Assembly (NCBI GenBank): GCA_964370295.1
Contig: CAYJIR010000014.1
Location: 1-52,941, forward strand
Origin: JAAYCI01 sp964370295
GTDB lineage: Bacteria; Bacillota; Clostridia; Oscillospirales; Ruminococcaceae
DNA: 52,941 nucleotides
Direction of reading: 5' to 3'
The translations under genes were made by a program, and so were the position numbers. Shown here piece after piece: positions 8,824 through 17,639 of the stretch. How positions within the stretch are numbered: position 1 is the first letter of the stretch; every line of letters begins with the position of its first letter. The notes beneath the pieces are model-generated. The model was not told the origin of the DNA, searched no databases, and saw only the letters and a program-made list of their open reading frames with translations.

Positions 8824-11370
8824 ATGAAAATATGGTTCGTAGTAGGCAGTGGATACCAATTTTTGGTAGAACAGCTTTTCCCCTATTTAGAGTCTATCAA
8901 AGAGCACCAATTTGAATTGATTCAAAGCTCACAAATTTCGTTTACCGTTTCCAATCATTTGCCGTCCAAGATTTGGCTTAATGGGGAACCGGTAAGCCCC
9001 CCGGATGCTTTTATGGCGATTGACTTGGAAGATCAGGCTGCTGAAGCGTTGGCAATGCAGCTGGAGTTTCTGGGTGTGCTTGCCATAAATACCGTGCAAA
9101 ACAAGCACAATGCCATCAACAAGCTTACCACTTATCAAATTTTGGCCAAAGCCGGTGTTCCCGTCATCAAAACATTGCTGTTTCACAAAAACCAAAGTGT
9201 CAATTTCCTTGTGGAGGAACTGGGTTTGCCTTTGGTGCTAAAACCAAACGACGGATTTGGTGGCGAAGGTGTGCGCTTGGTGCACACAAAAGAGGCCTTG
9301 CAAGAGGAGCTGGACAACTGCCCCGATAATGAATTGGTGTTGGCACAGCAGTACATAGAAAGCTCCAAAGGGCGCGACTTGCGTGTGATTACCGTTGGCT
9401 ATGAGGCCGTGTTTGCCGCAAGGCGCACCGCACAAGACCCTAATGAATTTCGTTCTAACTTAAAAACAGGCGGCAGTGCGCAAGAGGTGGAGCTCACCGA
9501 CGAAATTATCGATTTGTGCTACCGCACCTCAAAAGCGATCGGTTTAGATTTTGCAGGCATCGACCTTCTCTATTTAGAAAACGGGTTTGTGGTGGGCGAG
9601 GTGAACTCCAGTGCGGGCTATAAATCTTGGCTTGGAAAAAAGAATTTGTTCCCTACGTTTTTAAAACTGTTAAAAAAACGCTGGATACAACAAGATTGGC
9701 CCTATTGGTGCGCGCAAGAACTTTGGCAAAAGGCAGAGCACACACAGCTGGCTCGCTTGCTGCTGGAGATGGATGACATAACCTTCTATAAGGCAGTACA
9801 TTCCTTATATAAGCAGTGCCAAAAAACGCAGGAAACCGTTTTGCTGGAAATGTTGCAAAGCAGCAAGGATACAGAGTTTGGCAAAAAATATGAATTTGCT
9901 GATATTGCAACCGTTAAAGACTATCAAAAGCGTGTGCCGCTTTTAAACTGGGAAGATTTTTCGCCCTATGCTCAGCGTTTAGAAGAAGGCGAAGAAAATC
10001 TTTTATTCCCAGGAAAATCAACATTTTTTTACAGAACCTCGGGCACAAGCGGCGACTTTAAATATATTCCCGAAAGCGAGCGCGGCACCTTTGCACAACA
10101 AGCAATTTCTCGTGCTCGCATTATGGAGCTGATGCGAGCGTTTGGAAAACAGCCGCCAAAACGTGTCTTTTTCTTCATCAATAAGCCCGCGCTCGACAAA
10201 AGCATCGGCGGCATCCCTCGCGGCACCGCCTCCGGCCGCTTTAGCGAAATTGTCGACGAAGCCCTGCGCCCCTTGTTTGCCTATCCCCCGCGGCTTGTCA
10301 ATGAATTCGAAGGGGAAGAGCTGTTGTATATGCTGCTTCGCTGCAGCTTGCCTTTTGATGATATGTCGGCAATTATAGGCAACAACCCCTTGATGTTGCA
10401 ACAAGTTTTAAACTATGGGAAAAACCATGCTGCCAAGCTGATTGAGGATATCCGCACAGGACAATGCCGCTATCCTTTATCAAAAGAGCTCAGCGAAGAA
10501 ATAGGCGCATTTTTAAAGGCCGATGCCAAACGGGCAGACGAACTGCAAAGCTACCACAACGCCGGAAACTTCACACCACGCTACTATTGGCCAAACATGC
10601 AAGTGGCCGCTTTTTGGCTGGGTGGTTCTGTTGGAAACTATGTAAATCTTGTCAAGCCGGACCTTGGGGAAGACGTCTTCTTTTGGGATGTGGGCTACGG
10701 CGCCAGTGAGGGAAAATTCAACATCCCCACAAAGCCTAAGACGCCCTCCGGTGTCTTGTCTGGTTTTACTGTATTTTTTGAATTCTTGCCACAGGATGGC
10801 ACAGCACCGCTTTTAGCACATGAAGTGCAAGATGGCCAATATTACGAACTGGTCATCACCACCTACGGTGGGCTTTATCGCTACCGTACGCACGATTTGG
10901 TTTATGTGGATGGCTTCTTGGGCAACACGCCCAATATTTATTTTATTGCTAAACAAAGTGATGTGGCAAACTTGGCACAAGAAAAAATCCCGGGGCCACA
11001 ACTTGCACGCATCCTAAATGACGCCAGCGCCGCTTTGGGATATCCCTGCCGTTGCCTGCAAATTTATCCGGACTCTGCACAGGTTTGCTATCGGGTCTAC
11101 ATGGAGCTTGAAAGTCAAACAGATATGCCGGAGGACTTTGAGGCCCACTTGGAGCGGGCTCTGTGCGAATCACTTCCCATCGCATACGGGGATAGGCCCT
11201 TCAATCCCTTGCGTGTCCAGCTTATGAAGCATGGATGGAGAGAGCATCTTCTAAGCGTATACGGAAAAAACCAAAGCACTTTGGCACAGGTGAAAGTTCC
11301 GGTTGTGTGCAAAGATTTCCCGGACAGCAATTGGCAAGAAACCTCATCTGCCGGCAAATCATCGGTGTAA
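8824..11370 (+). CDS. ATP-grasp ligase fused to a GH3-family ligase
   Basis: An 848-residue, two-enzyme fusion. Residues 1-285 form a RimK/D-Ala-ligase-like ATP-grasp domain. It has NKHNAINKLTTYQIL (about 93-107), the glycine-rich ATP loop KPNDGFGGEGV (140-150), a DLLYLENG strand (247-254) and the metal-binding EVNSSAGYK (259-267). From about residue 310 a full GH3 domain follows: DTEFGKKYEF, ATP-loop YRTSGTSGDFKYIP (403-416), GYGASEGKFN and TYGGLYRYRTHDLVYV. The GH3 half resembles the stand-alone GH3 transcribed away from it. ATP-grasp enzymes join a carboxylate to an amine via an acyl phosphate and GH3 via an acyl adenylate, so the fusion could form two consecutive amide bonds. The SD AAGGAG is 9 bases from the ATG. 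Substrates are unknown; I know of no characterised enzyme with this arrangement. Confidence 0.88.
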   Translation: MKIWFVVGSGYQFLVEQLFPYLESIKEHQFELIQSSQISFTVSNHLPSKIWLNGEPVSPPDAFMAIDLEDQAAEALAMQLEFLGVLAINTVQNKHNAINKLTTYQILAKAGVPVIKTLLFHKNQSVNFLVEELGLPLVLKPNDGFGGEGVRLVHTKEALQEELDNCPDNELVLAQQYIESSKGRDLRVITVGYEAVFAARRTAQDPNEFRSNLKTGGSAQEVELTDEIIDLCYRTSKAIGLDFAGIDLLYLENGFVVGEVNSSAGYKSWLGKKNLFPTFLKLLKKRWIQQDWPYWCAQELWQKAEHTQLARLLLEMDDITFYKAVHSLYKQCQKTQETVLLEMLQSSKDTEFGKKYEFADIATVKDYQKRVPLLNWEDFSPYAQRLEEGEENLLFPGKSTFFYRTSGTSGDFKYIPESERGTFAQQAISRARIMELMRAFGKQPPKRVFFFINKPALDKSIGGIPRGTASGRFSEIVDEALRPLFAYPPRLVNEFEGEELLYMLLRCSLPFDDMSAIIGNNPLMLQQVLNYGKNHAAKLIEDIRTGQCRYPLSKELSEEIGAFLKADAKRADELQSYHNAGNFTPRYYWPNMQVAAFWLGGSVGNYVNLVKPDLGEDVFFWDVGYGASEGKFNIPTKPKTPSGVLSGFTVFFEFLPQDGTAPLLAHEVQDGQYYELVITTYGGLYRYRTHDLVYVDGFLGNTPNIYFIAKQSDVANLAQEKIPGPQLARILNDASAALGYPCRCLQIYPDSAQVCYRVYMELESQTDMPEDFEAHLERALCESLPIAYGDRPFNPLRVQLMKHGWREHLLSVYGKNQSTLAQVKVPVVCKDFPDSNWQETSSAGKSSV

Positions 11371-11407
11371 AAACAGCCCGAAAAAGAAAGAGAACGAAAG
11401 ATAGCGA

Positions 11408-11441
11408 GGCAGCCCTGCTTCCGGCGGGTGCTGCCTTTTTT
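11408..11441 (+). terminator. Rho-independent terminator between the GH3 fusion and the C11 gene
   Basis: Stem GGCAGC / GCTGCC, with an inner paired CC(T)/GG, is followed by six T. It lies 38 bases after the GH3 fusion stop and only 21 bases before the ATG of the next gene. That leaves no room for a promoter after it. The C11 gene must depend on read-through or on a promoter inside the end of the fusion gene. Confidence 0.75.
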
Positions 11442-11461
11442 AACAAGGGGAAAGGGATTTT

Positions 11462-14400
11462 ATGAAAAAGAGGATAACGGCGGCCATGCTTGCTCTGCTA
11501 TTGCTTTTGCTAACAGCCTGTACGGGGCAAAGCGATATCGCATCCGGCAGCGAAACCGCGCCCATGGCAGAGGATACGACCGAATGGGCGATATATTGGT
11601 ATTTGTGCGGCAGCAATTTAGAAAGCGATAATGGGGCTGCCACGGAAGATTTGGCCGAGATGTTGGCAGTGGTTTTGCCCGACAATGTGAAAATGGTTAT
11701 CCAAACCGGCGGTAGCGAAAGCTGGCATCGCGAAGACATCGACCCCGAAAAATCCCAGCGCTTTCTCGCGGAAAACGGCAGTTTAACCCTTTTGGAAGAG
11801 CAGGAAAAACAAAACATGGGCGATGGGCAAACACTGGAAGATTTTCTGCGTTTTGCCAGCGAAAACTACCCGGCAGAGCGCTCGATGGCATTGCTTTGGA
11901 ACCACGGCGGCTCTTTAAGCAACATTTCGTACGACCAGCAATATGAAATGGATTCACTCACCTTGCCGGAGATGCGCGAGGCCTTCACGGCCGTGTTTGA
12001 AGAGAATGAGGAGGACCCACCGCTGGACATCATCGGTTTTGATGCCTGCCTCATGGCCACGGTAGACACGGCGGCCACCTTTGCAGACCTGGCAAGCTAC
12101 ATGGTGGCCTCGGAAGATTTAGAGCCGGGTATGGGCTGGGGGTACGAAGGCTGGATGAAAACCTTGGCCGAAAACCCATCTGTAGATCCCTTGACGCTTT
12201 CCAAAAGCATTTGCGATAGTTATCTGCTCGGCATAGAAAATTCGCCATGGCCGCAAGAGGTGGATACGGCCACCCTTTCCGTTATAAACCTTGGCGAAAT
12301 CGAAGCACTTTTGCAGGCCTACGACGCCTTTGGCCGAAGATTATTAGAACTGGCCGCCGAGGAAGCGGCTTTCGTGAACCACGTGGGGCAATTGTCGCGC
12401 GGGGTGGAAAACTATGGCGGCAACACACGTTGGCAGGGCTATTACAACCGGGCAGACCTTGGCGATTTCGCCACCAAAACGGCCCGGTTTTTGCCAGAGG
12501 AAAGCGCACAACTACAAGCCGCACTAGAGGCCTGCGTGGACTACAATGTGCGCGGTGCCTACCATCCACATTCCAATGGCCTGTCTGTTTATTATCCCTA
12601 CAGCGGCCTCCCTGAGGAAGTTTTAAGCTTTGCCGAAGTCAGTGTAAACGAAGCCATTGCCCACTATTATGAATATACCATCACAGGCGAAGTGAGCGAA
12701 GAGGGCGAAGCTTATCTCAACGAAATGGGCATTGAAAGTTTGCCCGAGCTCGAAAACATCAACACGGCAGGCTGGCAAGACGCCCCGCTCACACTCAACG
12801 ACCAAGGCTATATCACCTTAGATTTGGGTGAAAGCGCGCAGGACATTTTATCGTCGATAACTTTCGAATTGTATGCCATCGACGAAGAACATGACATGGT
12901 GATATTGCTGGGTATGGACGACGACATGGTGGCCGATTGGGAAAACGGCGTGTTTGAGGACAATTTCCGCGGTGTTTGGGGTAGCTTGGACGGCTCACTT
13001 TGCTTTATGGAGCTGTATGCCTATAACGAAAGATACAACTACTATACGGTGCCCGTGCTTTTAAACGGGGAAGATCTCAACATGCAAGTGGCCTACGATT
13101 TCGAGCTCGAGGAATTCTTTATAGAGGGCTTATCCGCGCCGGCGGATGAAAGTGGCGCGGCCGGCCGCGATCTTTTGCAACTGCAAGTGGGCGACGTGGT
13201 AACCCCAAAATTGATGGCCGCATCTTTGCAAAACGGTGGAGCGTTCACCTTTATCGCCGGAGAAGAAATCACGGTGACGGCCAACACACGTTTTTATGAA
13301 ACCGATTTGGAAAACGGCGACTATGTGATGCGCTTTGTGATGGAAGATAGCCAAAGCAACACGGCGTATTCAAGCAAGGGCTTTATCACGGTGCAAGACG
13401 ACGAAATGTTTGTGAATACCACGGGCATTCCGGTGGATTTAAGTGGCGAATTGATGCTGAACAGCGAGGTGCATCACATAGATGCGACGGTGCACGAAGT
13501 GCTTTCCACCACGCCACAAAGTGCGAGTACAACCTCACAACAAAACAGTCCCCTTGCCCCCCAACCGCAGGGTGGCACGGCTTCACAGCAGACGGAATGG
13601 GCAATCTATTGGTATTTATGCGGCAGCGATTTGGAATCAAACGGTGGTTCCGCCTCGGCAGATTTGGCGGAAATGCTGTCTGTGGATTTGCCCGAAAATG
13701 TGGAGGTGGTGGTGCAAACCGGCGGCAGCAACAGCTGGTACCGCGGCGATATCAACCCCGAAAAATCCCAACGTTTCGTCGCGGAAGACGGCCGTTTGGT
13801 CCTGTTGGAAGAACAGGAAAAACAAAACATGGGCGATGGGCAAACACTGGAGGATTTTTTGCGTTTCGCCAGCGAAAACTACCCCGCAGAGCGCACGATG
13901 GCTGTGCTTTGGAACCACGGTGGCGGCACGCTGGGCGGTGTGGCCATCGACGAGCAGTTTGAAGGTGACACACTGAGTTTGCTCGAGATGAGAGAGGCTT
14001 TCACGGCTGTGTTTGACGAAAGCGAAGAGAACCCCCCGCTGGACATCATCGGCTTTGATGCCTGCTTTATGGCCACGATAGACACGGCGGCCATTTTTGC
14101 AGACATGGCAAGCTACATGGTGGCCTCGGAGGACTTTGAACCGGGCGTGGGCTGGGAATACTCCGGCATTATGAGCACTTTGGCAGAAAACCCCTCGGTG
14201 GATTCTTTCACACTATCCCAAAGCATTTGCGACAACTATATGCGTGGCATTGAAGAAGCGGATGCCGAGCAAGAGGTGGGAATCGTGCAACAGGTAGACA
14301 CCGCCACACTTTCTGTTATCAACCTCGCTGAAATAAAGGCTGTTTTGCAGGCCTATGATGACTATGGCAGACAAGCCTTGCAAAGTGCGGCAAGCGATTC

Positions 14401-15622
14401 GGCCTTTGTAAGCTATGTGGGGCAAGCCGTGCGCAGGGTAGAAAACTATGGCGGCAACACAAGACATCAAGGCTATTACAATATGGCAGACCTGCACGAT
14501 TTTTCCGCCAAAACGGCCGAACTTTTTCCTGCGGAAAGCGCGCGTTTAGGGGCCGCCATCGAGGCCTGTGTGGATTATAACGTGCACGGCAGATACCGGC
14601 CAAATTCTGCGGGCCTATCCCTGTTTTACCCCTATGGTGGCTACAGCCACATACAGATGCAATCGGATGTGGCAAAATATGAAATCTTTGGTGCTTCAAA
14701 GGCGATGGCCTACTTCTACGAATATGCCGTAACCGGCACAGTGGGCGAGGCGGGCACGGCCTATCTAAACGAAATGGGCATCGGCAGCCTGCAAGCCTTG
14801 CAAAGCGTATATAATTCCGGCTGGCAAAACCACGATGTCACCATAGACGAAGACGACTATTTTTTCATGGATTTAGGCGAAGACGCGCAAAATATTCTAA
14901 CTTCCGTTTCCTATGAATTGTATAAGTGGGATGAGACACAAAATGTAAGCAATCTTTTGGGGTCCAGCAACGATGTAATGGCCGATTGGGAAAACGGTGT
15001 GTTTCGTGCCAATATTTTTGGCCTATGGGGTGGCATACAAGGCAACCCCTTTATGATGGAATTTTCTTCACAAAACGAACAATACAATTACCATTCGGTG
15101 CCTGTGCAAGTGAACGGCACAAACTACACCATGGAAGTTGTGTACGATTTGGCACAAAATACCTACTCCATAGAAGGTTTGCTTCCAACCGACCAGCCCG
15201 ATGGCATGGGCGGGCGCACCTTGTATCAGCTGGAAAAAGGCGATGTGATTCGCCCTCGATATCTCGTCGCCACCATCCAGCCGGCCAGTGAATATACATA
15301 CGCCTTAGGAAGCGAATTGCTTGTGGGCAGCGATATTCAATTCGAGCAAGTGCAGCTTGAAGACGGCATGTATATGATGCGATTTATTATGGAAGACAGC
15401 CAAGGCAATACGGTGTCTTCCATCGGGTACCGTTTCATGATAGCGAATAATTCGGTGCTCAACGCTTCCAACCTGGCACAGAGTATAGAACTGCCCATGC
15501 AAACGGCGATGTCTGCGTTTGCGGTAGCACCACTTGAAACTCCGGCAGGGGCGCCCTCGGAAACCCCGGCACAGGCGCCCTCGGAAACCCCGGCAGGGGA
15601 GAGTGAGCCCTTGGCCGCCTAA
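11462..15622 (+). CDS. lipoprotein with two clostripain-family (C11) peptidase domains
   Basis: A 1386-residue secreted lipoprotein. The signal peptide ends in lipobox LLTAC (Cys20). Two homologous C11 cysteine peptidase domains start at WAIYWYLCGS (about residues 42 and 712). Each keeps the His-Cys dyad: His148 in LLWNHGG with Cys196 in GFDACLMAT, and His819 in VLWNHGG with Cys868 in GFDACFMAT. Each is followed by a DYNV/YHPHSNGLSVYYPY-type segment and a beta-rich domain of about 250 residues. The two halves are near-duplicates, linked by a Ser/Thr/Gln-rich spacer. The C-terminus has ETPAGAPS-type 8-residue repeats. C11 enzymes cut after Arg or Lys, often after self-activation. It is probably anchored outside the membrane. 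Any link to the GH3/ABC cluster is positional only. Confidence 0.88.
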   Translation: MKKRITAAMLALLLLLLTACTGQSDIASGSETAPMAEDTTEWAIYWYLCGSNLESDNGAATEDLAEMLAVVLPDNVKMVIQTGGSESWHREDIDPEKSQRFLAENGSLTLLEEQEKQNMGDGQTLEDFLRFASENYPAERSMALLWNHGGSLSNISYDQQYEMDSLTLPEMREAFTAVFEENEEDPPLDIIGFDACLMATVDTAATFADLASYMVASEDLEPGMGWGYEGWMKTLAENPSVDPLTLSKSICDSYLLGIENSPWPQEVDTATLSVINLGEIEALLQAYDAFGRRLLELAAEEAAFVNHVGQLSRGVENYGGNTRWQGYYNRADLGDFATKTARFLPEESAQLQAALEACVDYNVRGAYHPHSNGLSVYYPYSGLPEEVLSFAEVSVNEAIAHYYEYTITGEVSEEGEAYLNEMGIESLPELENINTAGWQDAPLTLNDQGYITLDLGESAQDILSSITFELYAIDEEHDMVILLGMDDDMVADWENGVFEDNFRGVWGSLDGSLCFMELYAYNERYNYYTVPVLLNGEDLNMQVAYDFELEEFFIEGLSAPADESGAAGRDLLQLQVGDVVTPKLMAASLQNGGAFTFIAGEEITVTANTRFYETDLENGDYVMRFVMEDSQSNTAYSSKGFITVQDDEMFVNTTGIPVDLSGELMLNSEVHHIDATVHEVLSTTPQSASTTSQQNSPLAPQPQGGTASQQTEWAIYWYLCGSDLESNGGSASADLAEMLSVDLPENVEVVVQTGGSNSWYRGDINPEKSQRFVAEDGRLVLLEEQEKQNMGDGQTLEDFLRFASENYPAERTMAVLWNHGGGTLGGVAIDEQFEGDTLSLLEMREAFTAVFDESEENPPLDIIGFDACFMATIDTAAIFADMASYMVASEDFEPGVGWEYSGIMSTLAENPSVDSFTLSQSICDNYMRGIEEADAEQEVGIVQQVDTATLSVINLAEIKAVLQAYDDYGRQALQSAASDSAFVSYVGQAVRRVENYGGNTRHQGYYNMADLHDFSAKTAELFPAESARLGAAIEACVDYNVHGRYRPNSAGLSLFYPYGGYSHIQMQSDVAKYEIFGASKAMAYFYEYAVTGTVGEAGTAYLNEMGIGSLQALQSVYNSGWQNHDVTIDEDDYFFMDLGEDAQNILTSVSYELYKWDETQNVSNLLGSSNDVMADWENGVFRANIFGLWGGIQGNPFMMEFSSQNEQYNYHSVPVQVNGTNYTMEVVYDLAQNTYSIEGLLPTDQPDGMGGRTLYQLEKGDVIRPRYLVATIQPASEYTYALGSELLVGSDIQFEQVQLEDGMYMMRFIMEDSQGNTVSSIGYRFMIANNSVLNASNLAQSIELPMQTAMSAFAVAPLETPAGAPSETPAQAPSETPAGESEPLAA
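15534..15600 (+). repeat. 24-bp tandem repeats at the C11 gene 3' end
   Basis: About 2.8 copies of a 24-base unit (core GAAACCCCGGCA) encode the Pro/Ala-rich octapeptide ETPAGAPS. This is likely a flexible extracellular tail, prone to copy-number change. Confidence 0.7.
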
Positions 15623-15658
15623 GGCTGCGCCGTGCACAAGCGGCACCCATACACACTT

Positions 15659-15703
15659 AAAGCCATGTACAGGCGATAAAAATCACCTATGCATGGCTTT
15701 TTT
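15659..15703 (+). terminator. Rho-independent terminator after the C11 gene
   Basis: The outer stem AAGCCATG / CATGGCTT and inner stem AGGCGAT / ATCACCT (loop AAAA) are followed by TTTTTTAC. It lies 37 bases after the stop codon and ends the rightward transcript before the convergent metal module. Confidence 0.8.
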
Positions 15704-15969
15704 ACTTTTGCCTGTGTCTTTGGTCTCACCGCCAAAAATTGCTCGCTTGCAAAGTTTGTAAAACTACGGTAAATCATCAAAATTACGCCATACGAAATGG
15801 CAAAGAAGCGCTGGCGCGTAGAACACCTTGTGGTGAAATTGCAGGAAGCAAAATTGCTATATAATGCCTGAGACAACGATAGAGGGACGCTTGCCACAAA
15901 AGCACAACCACGCAGCGGACCTACTATCGATGGCGAAAAAAACGGAAGACAGTTTCGTCACATAATGAT
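15704..15969. other. 266-bp intergenic region, no clear gene
   Basis: This is the convergent region between the C11 gene and the ferredoxin-like gene. It holds TATATAATGCCTG near 15855, which shares GCTATATAATGCC with 18355-18367 and the ATAATGCCTG end of the dispersed repeat. A 33-codon + frame runs from 15865 to 15966 with no ribosome binding site. I see no gene I can defend and suspect repeat remnants. Confidence 0.35.
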
Positions 15970-16293
15970 TTAGCAGCCCTTACAAGAGCAGTTGCAACAT
16001 GAATTTGTCTTGCCCTCTTTTAGCGTTTTTTCAAATGCAATGCGTTTTTCTTGTCGCTCTTTTCTTAAATCTTCTCGATTATATACGATATTCATTCCAT
16101 CCTTGGGCTTTGTTGCACAAGCAAATGCCTTTTTGCCGTCGATCTCTACGCCACAGGCAGAACAACAACCGCCCACTCTACCACTCTTGTAGCAGGGCGC
16201 TGTGATCGTAATATTGTTTTTTTCACAGAGTTCTACGATATTTTTTGTGGTGTCGCTAAAGCTGAGCTCTTTGCCATCAAATACTACTTTCAT
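15970..16293 (-). CDS. cysteine-rich 2Fe-2S ferredoxin-like protein
   Basis: A 107-residue protein starting at the ATG at 16293, which has GGAGG 6 bases upstream. The N-terminal 75 residues look like a plant-type 2Fe-2S (Fer2) fold: VVFDGKELSF, then PCYKSGRVGGCCSACG and a distant FACATKP give four spaced Cys plus an extra one. Residues about 80-95 are a charged helix rich in R, K and E. The C-terminus ends CCNCSCKGC, five Cys in nine residues, a likely metal- or metalloid-binding tail. It lies 71 bases after the permease gene in the same direction and is probably part of its operon. An electron-transfer, sensing or metal-delivery role for the permease is inference. Confidence 0.7.
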   Translation of the reverse strand: MKVVFDGKELSFSDTTKNIVELCEKNNITITAPCYKSGRVGGCCSACGVEIDGKKAFACATKPKDGMNIVYNREDLRKERQEKRIAFEKTLKEGKTNSCCNCSCKGC

Positions 16294-16364
16294 GTTTACC
16301 TCCAAAGCGATTCCTATTTTTTTGTTGTATTGCAGGCACTTTCCATCGATTCGAAAGCGTTCCG

Positions 16365-17486
16365 CTAGATCAAAATATTAAAAGCATATCCAGAAATAAC
16401 GGCAACCGTAAATATGCAGATGAGGAAAGTTATAATAAATTGTTTTTTAAAGAGTGTGCTCAGAAGTGATATCTCCGGAATACTTGCCCCGGCACCTCCG
16501 ATTATAAGTGCCACCATGGTTCCAAGCCCTACGCCTTGGCCGATAAGCATATTCGCAAGTGGTAAAACGGCTTCGGTTCTGATATACATGGGCACGCCTA
16601 ATACAGCGGCAATGGGCACGGCAAACGGGTTTTGCTCGCCTGCAATTTGCACCAATAGTTCGGACGGCACAAACCCATAAATAAACGAGCCTATCCCTGC
16701 GCCGACTAAAAGATACAGGGTTATCTTCTTAAACTGCTCCCACGCGTCTTTCAATGCATATTTCCACACTTTTAGGTGTCTTTGTAAAACAGTGCCTGTT
16801 TGTGCTTTAAAAGACATGTCCGCAGCCTCGCAACAGCCACTTGCTTCGCTTGCCTCAGGTGAACAACAAGAGCCAGAAGAAACAGGGGCAGCATAGCCAC
16901 AATCAGAAATATCCTCTGTGGCTTCACAACAAGATGTGCTTGTTGTGGGCGCAGAACAACCACAACCGCCACTTTCATCGTAATTTGCAATATTGCTATC
17001 TTTAAAATATCTTTCAAAGCCTAACCGGTCTAAAATATAACCTACTACAATTGCAAACACAAGGGCAATTCCCGCATATAGAAGTGTTGGCACAAGCCCA
17101 AAGAAACTAAAAAAGATAATGATGATCATAGGATTTAATATCGGCGAGGTTAACAGGAAGGATACCATTCCCGCAAAAGGTGCTCTGCTTTTTCTAAGGC
17201 CAAGCAACAGTGGTATGGTAGAGCAAGAGCAAAACGGTGTAACAGAACCTAAAACCGCGCCAAGAACACTGTTTAAAAACCGGTATTTCGTTGTAAGTGC
17301 TTTTTGGATTTTATCTCTTGAAATATAGCTTTGCAAAAGCCCCACAAAAAAGCTGATGAGAATAAACAATAGCATTAATTCCCCAAAAAGAAATACGAAA
17401 GTTCCCAGTACATTGCCAACCATCGGTTCTGTAACACCAATGGATGCCAATATATTTGTAAAAAAATCTATAATTTGTTGTTGCAT
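16365..17486 (-). CDS. ArsP/YraQ-family (SO_0444-like) permease with Cys-rich loop
   Basis: A 373-residue membrane permease of the DUF318/ArsP/YraQ group, which exports organoarsenicals or is implicated in heavy-metal efflux. An N-terminal bundle of four helices carries the family signature TPFCSCSTIPLLLGL (residues about 81-95). A cytoplasmic loop of about 80 residues follows with repeated CC and CGC clusters (GGCGCS, SCCEA, GSCCSPE, GCCEA). A C-terminal four-helix half includes GVPMYIRTEAVLPLA and GGAGASIPE. I chose the ATG at 17486 because AGAGGGTG sits 5 bases upstream; 17489 is also possible. It lies between an operator-like repeat and the Cys-rich ferredoxin-like gene, downstream of two ArsR genes. 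The substrate could be methylated arsenic, copper, zinc or another thiophilic ion. Confidence 0.85.
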   Translation of the reverse strand: MQQQIIDFFTNILASIGVTEPMVGNVLGTFVFLFGELMLLFILISFFVGLLQSYISRDKIQKALTTKYRFLNSVLGAVLGSVTPFCSCSTIPLLLGLRKSRAPFAGMVSFLLTSPILNPMIIIIFFSFFGLVPTLLYAGIALVFAIVVGYILDRLGFERYFKDSNIANYDESGGCGCSAPTTSTSCCEATEDISDCGYAAPVSSGSCCSPEASEASGCCEAADMSFKAQTGTVLQRHLKVWKYALKDAWEQFKKITLYLLVGAGIGSFIYGFVPSELLVQIAGEQNPFAVPIAAVLGVPMYIRTEAVLPLANMLIGQGVGLGTMVALIIGGAGASIPEISLLSTLFKKQFIITFLICIFTVAVISGYAFNILI

Positions 17487-17510
17487 CATTGCACCCTCTA
17501 TCATTTGTTA

Positions 17511-17588
17511 TTATTTTTTGCTTTTTATAAAAACAAACATTCGGCTATTGACTTCTGCCTCTAAAATTTCTTCCACAAATACACACAA
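17511..17588 (-). CDS. possible 25-aa leader or small protein
   Basis: A short frame with AAGGAG 6 bases upstream of a TTG start (or an ATG at 17594 with no spacing). It encodes about 25 residues with CVFVEEILEAEV near the N-terminus and a basic FIKSKK end. It stops 24 bases before the permease start and follows the operator-like repeat at 17601-17626. It may be a translated leader for the permease or chance. Confidence 0.25.
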   Translation of the reverse strand: MCVFVEEILEAEVNSRMFVFIKSKK

Positions 17589-17600
17589 CACCATCTCCTT

Positions 17601-17626
17601 AAAACCATAAAACTAATTTTTACGAA
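17601..17626. promoter_or_regulatory. ArsR operator candidate, copy 1
   Basis: On the + strand, AAAACCATAAAA is followed by CTAATTTTTACGAA. The minus strand at 18290-18315 has nearly the same 26 bases, with about three changes. The core AAAACTAATTTT is close to its own reverse complement. One copy lies upstream of the permease and the other upstream of the two ArsR genes, as expected for a shared, self-regulated repressor site. Confidence 0.5.
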
Positions 17627-17639
17627 TCGTTCGCCATGT

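Noticed and set aside
15619..15897. 92-codon minus-strand frame downstream of the C11 gene
   Set aside because: It runs through the C11 terminator hairpin and the C11 gene end, and has no ribosome site or recognised similarity.
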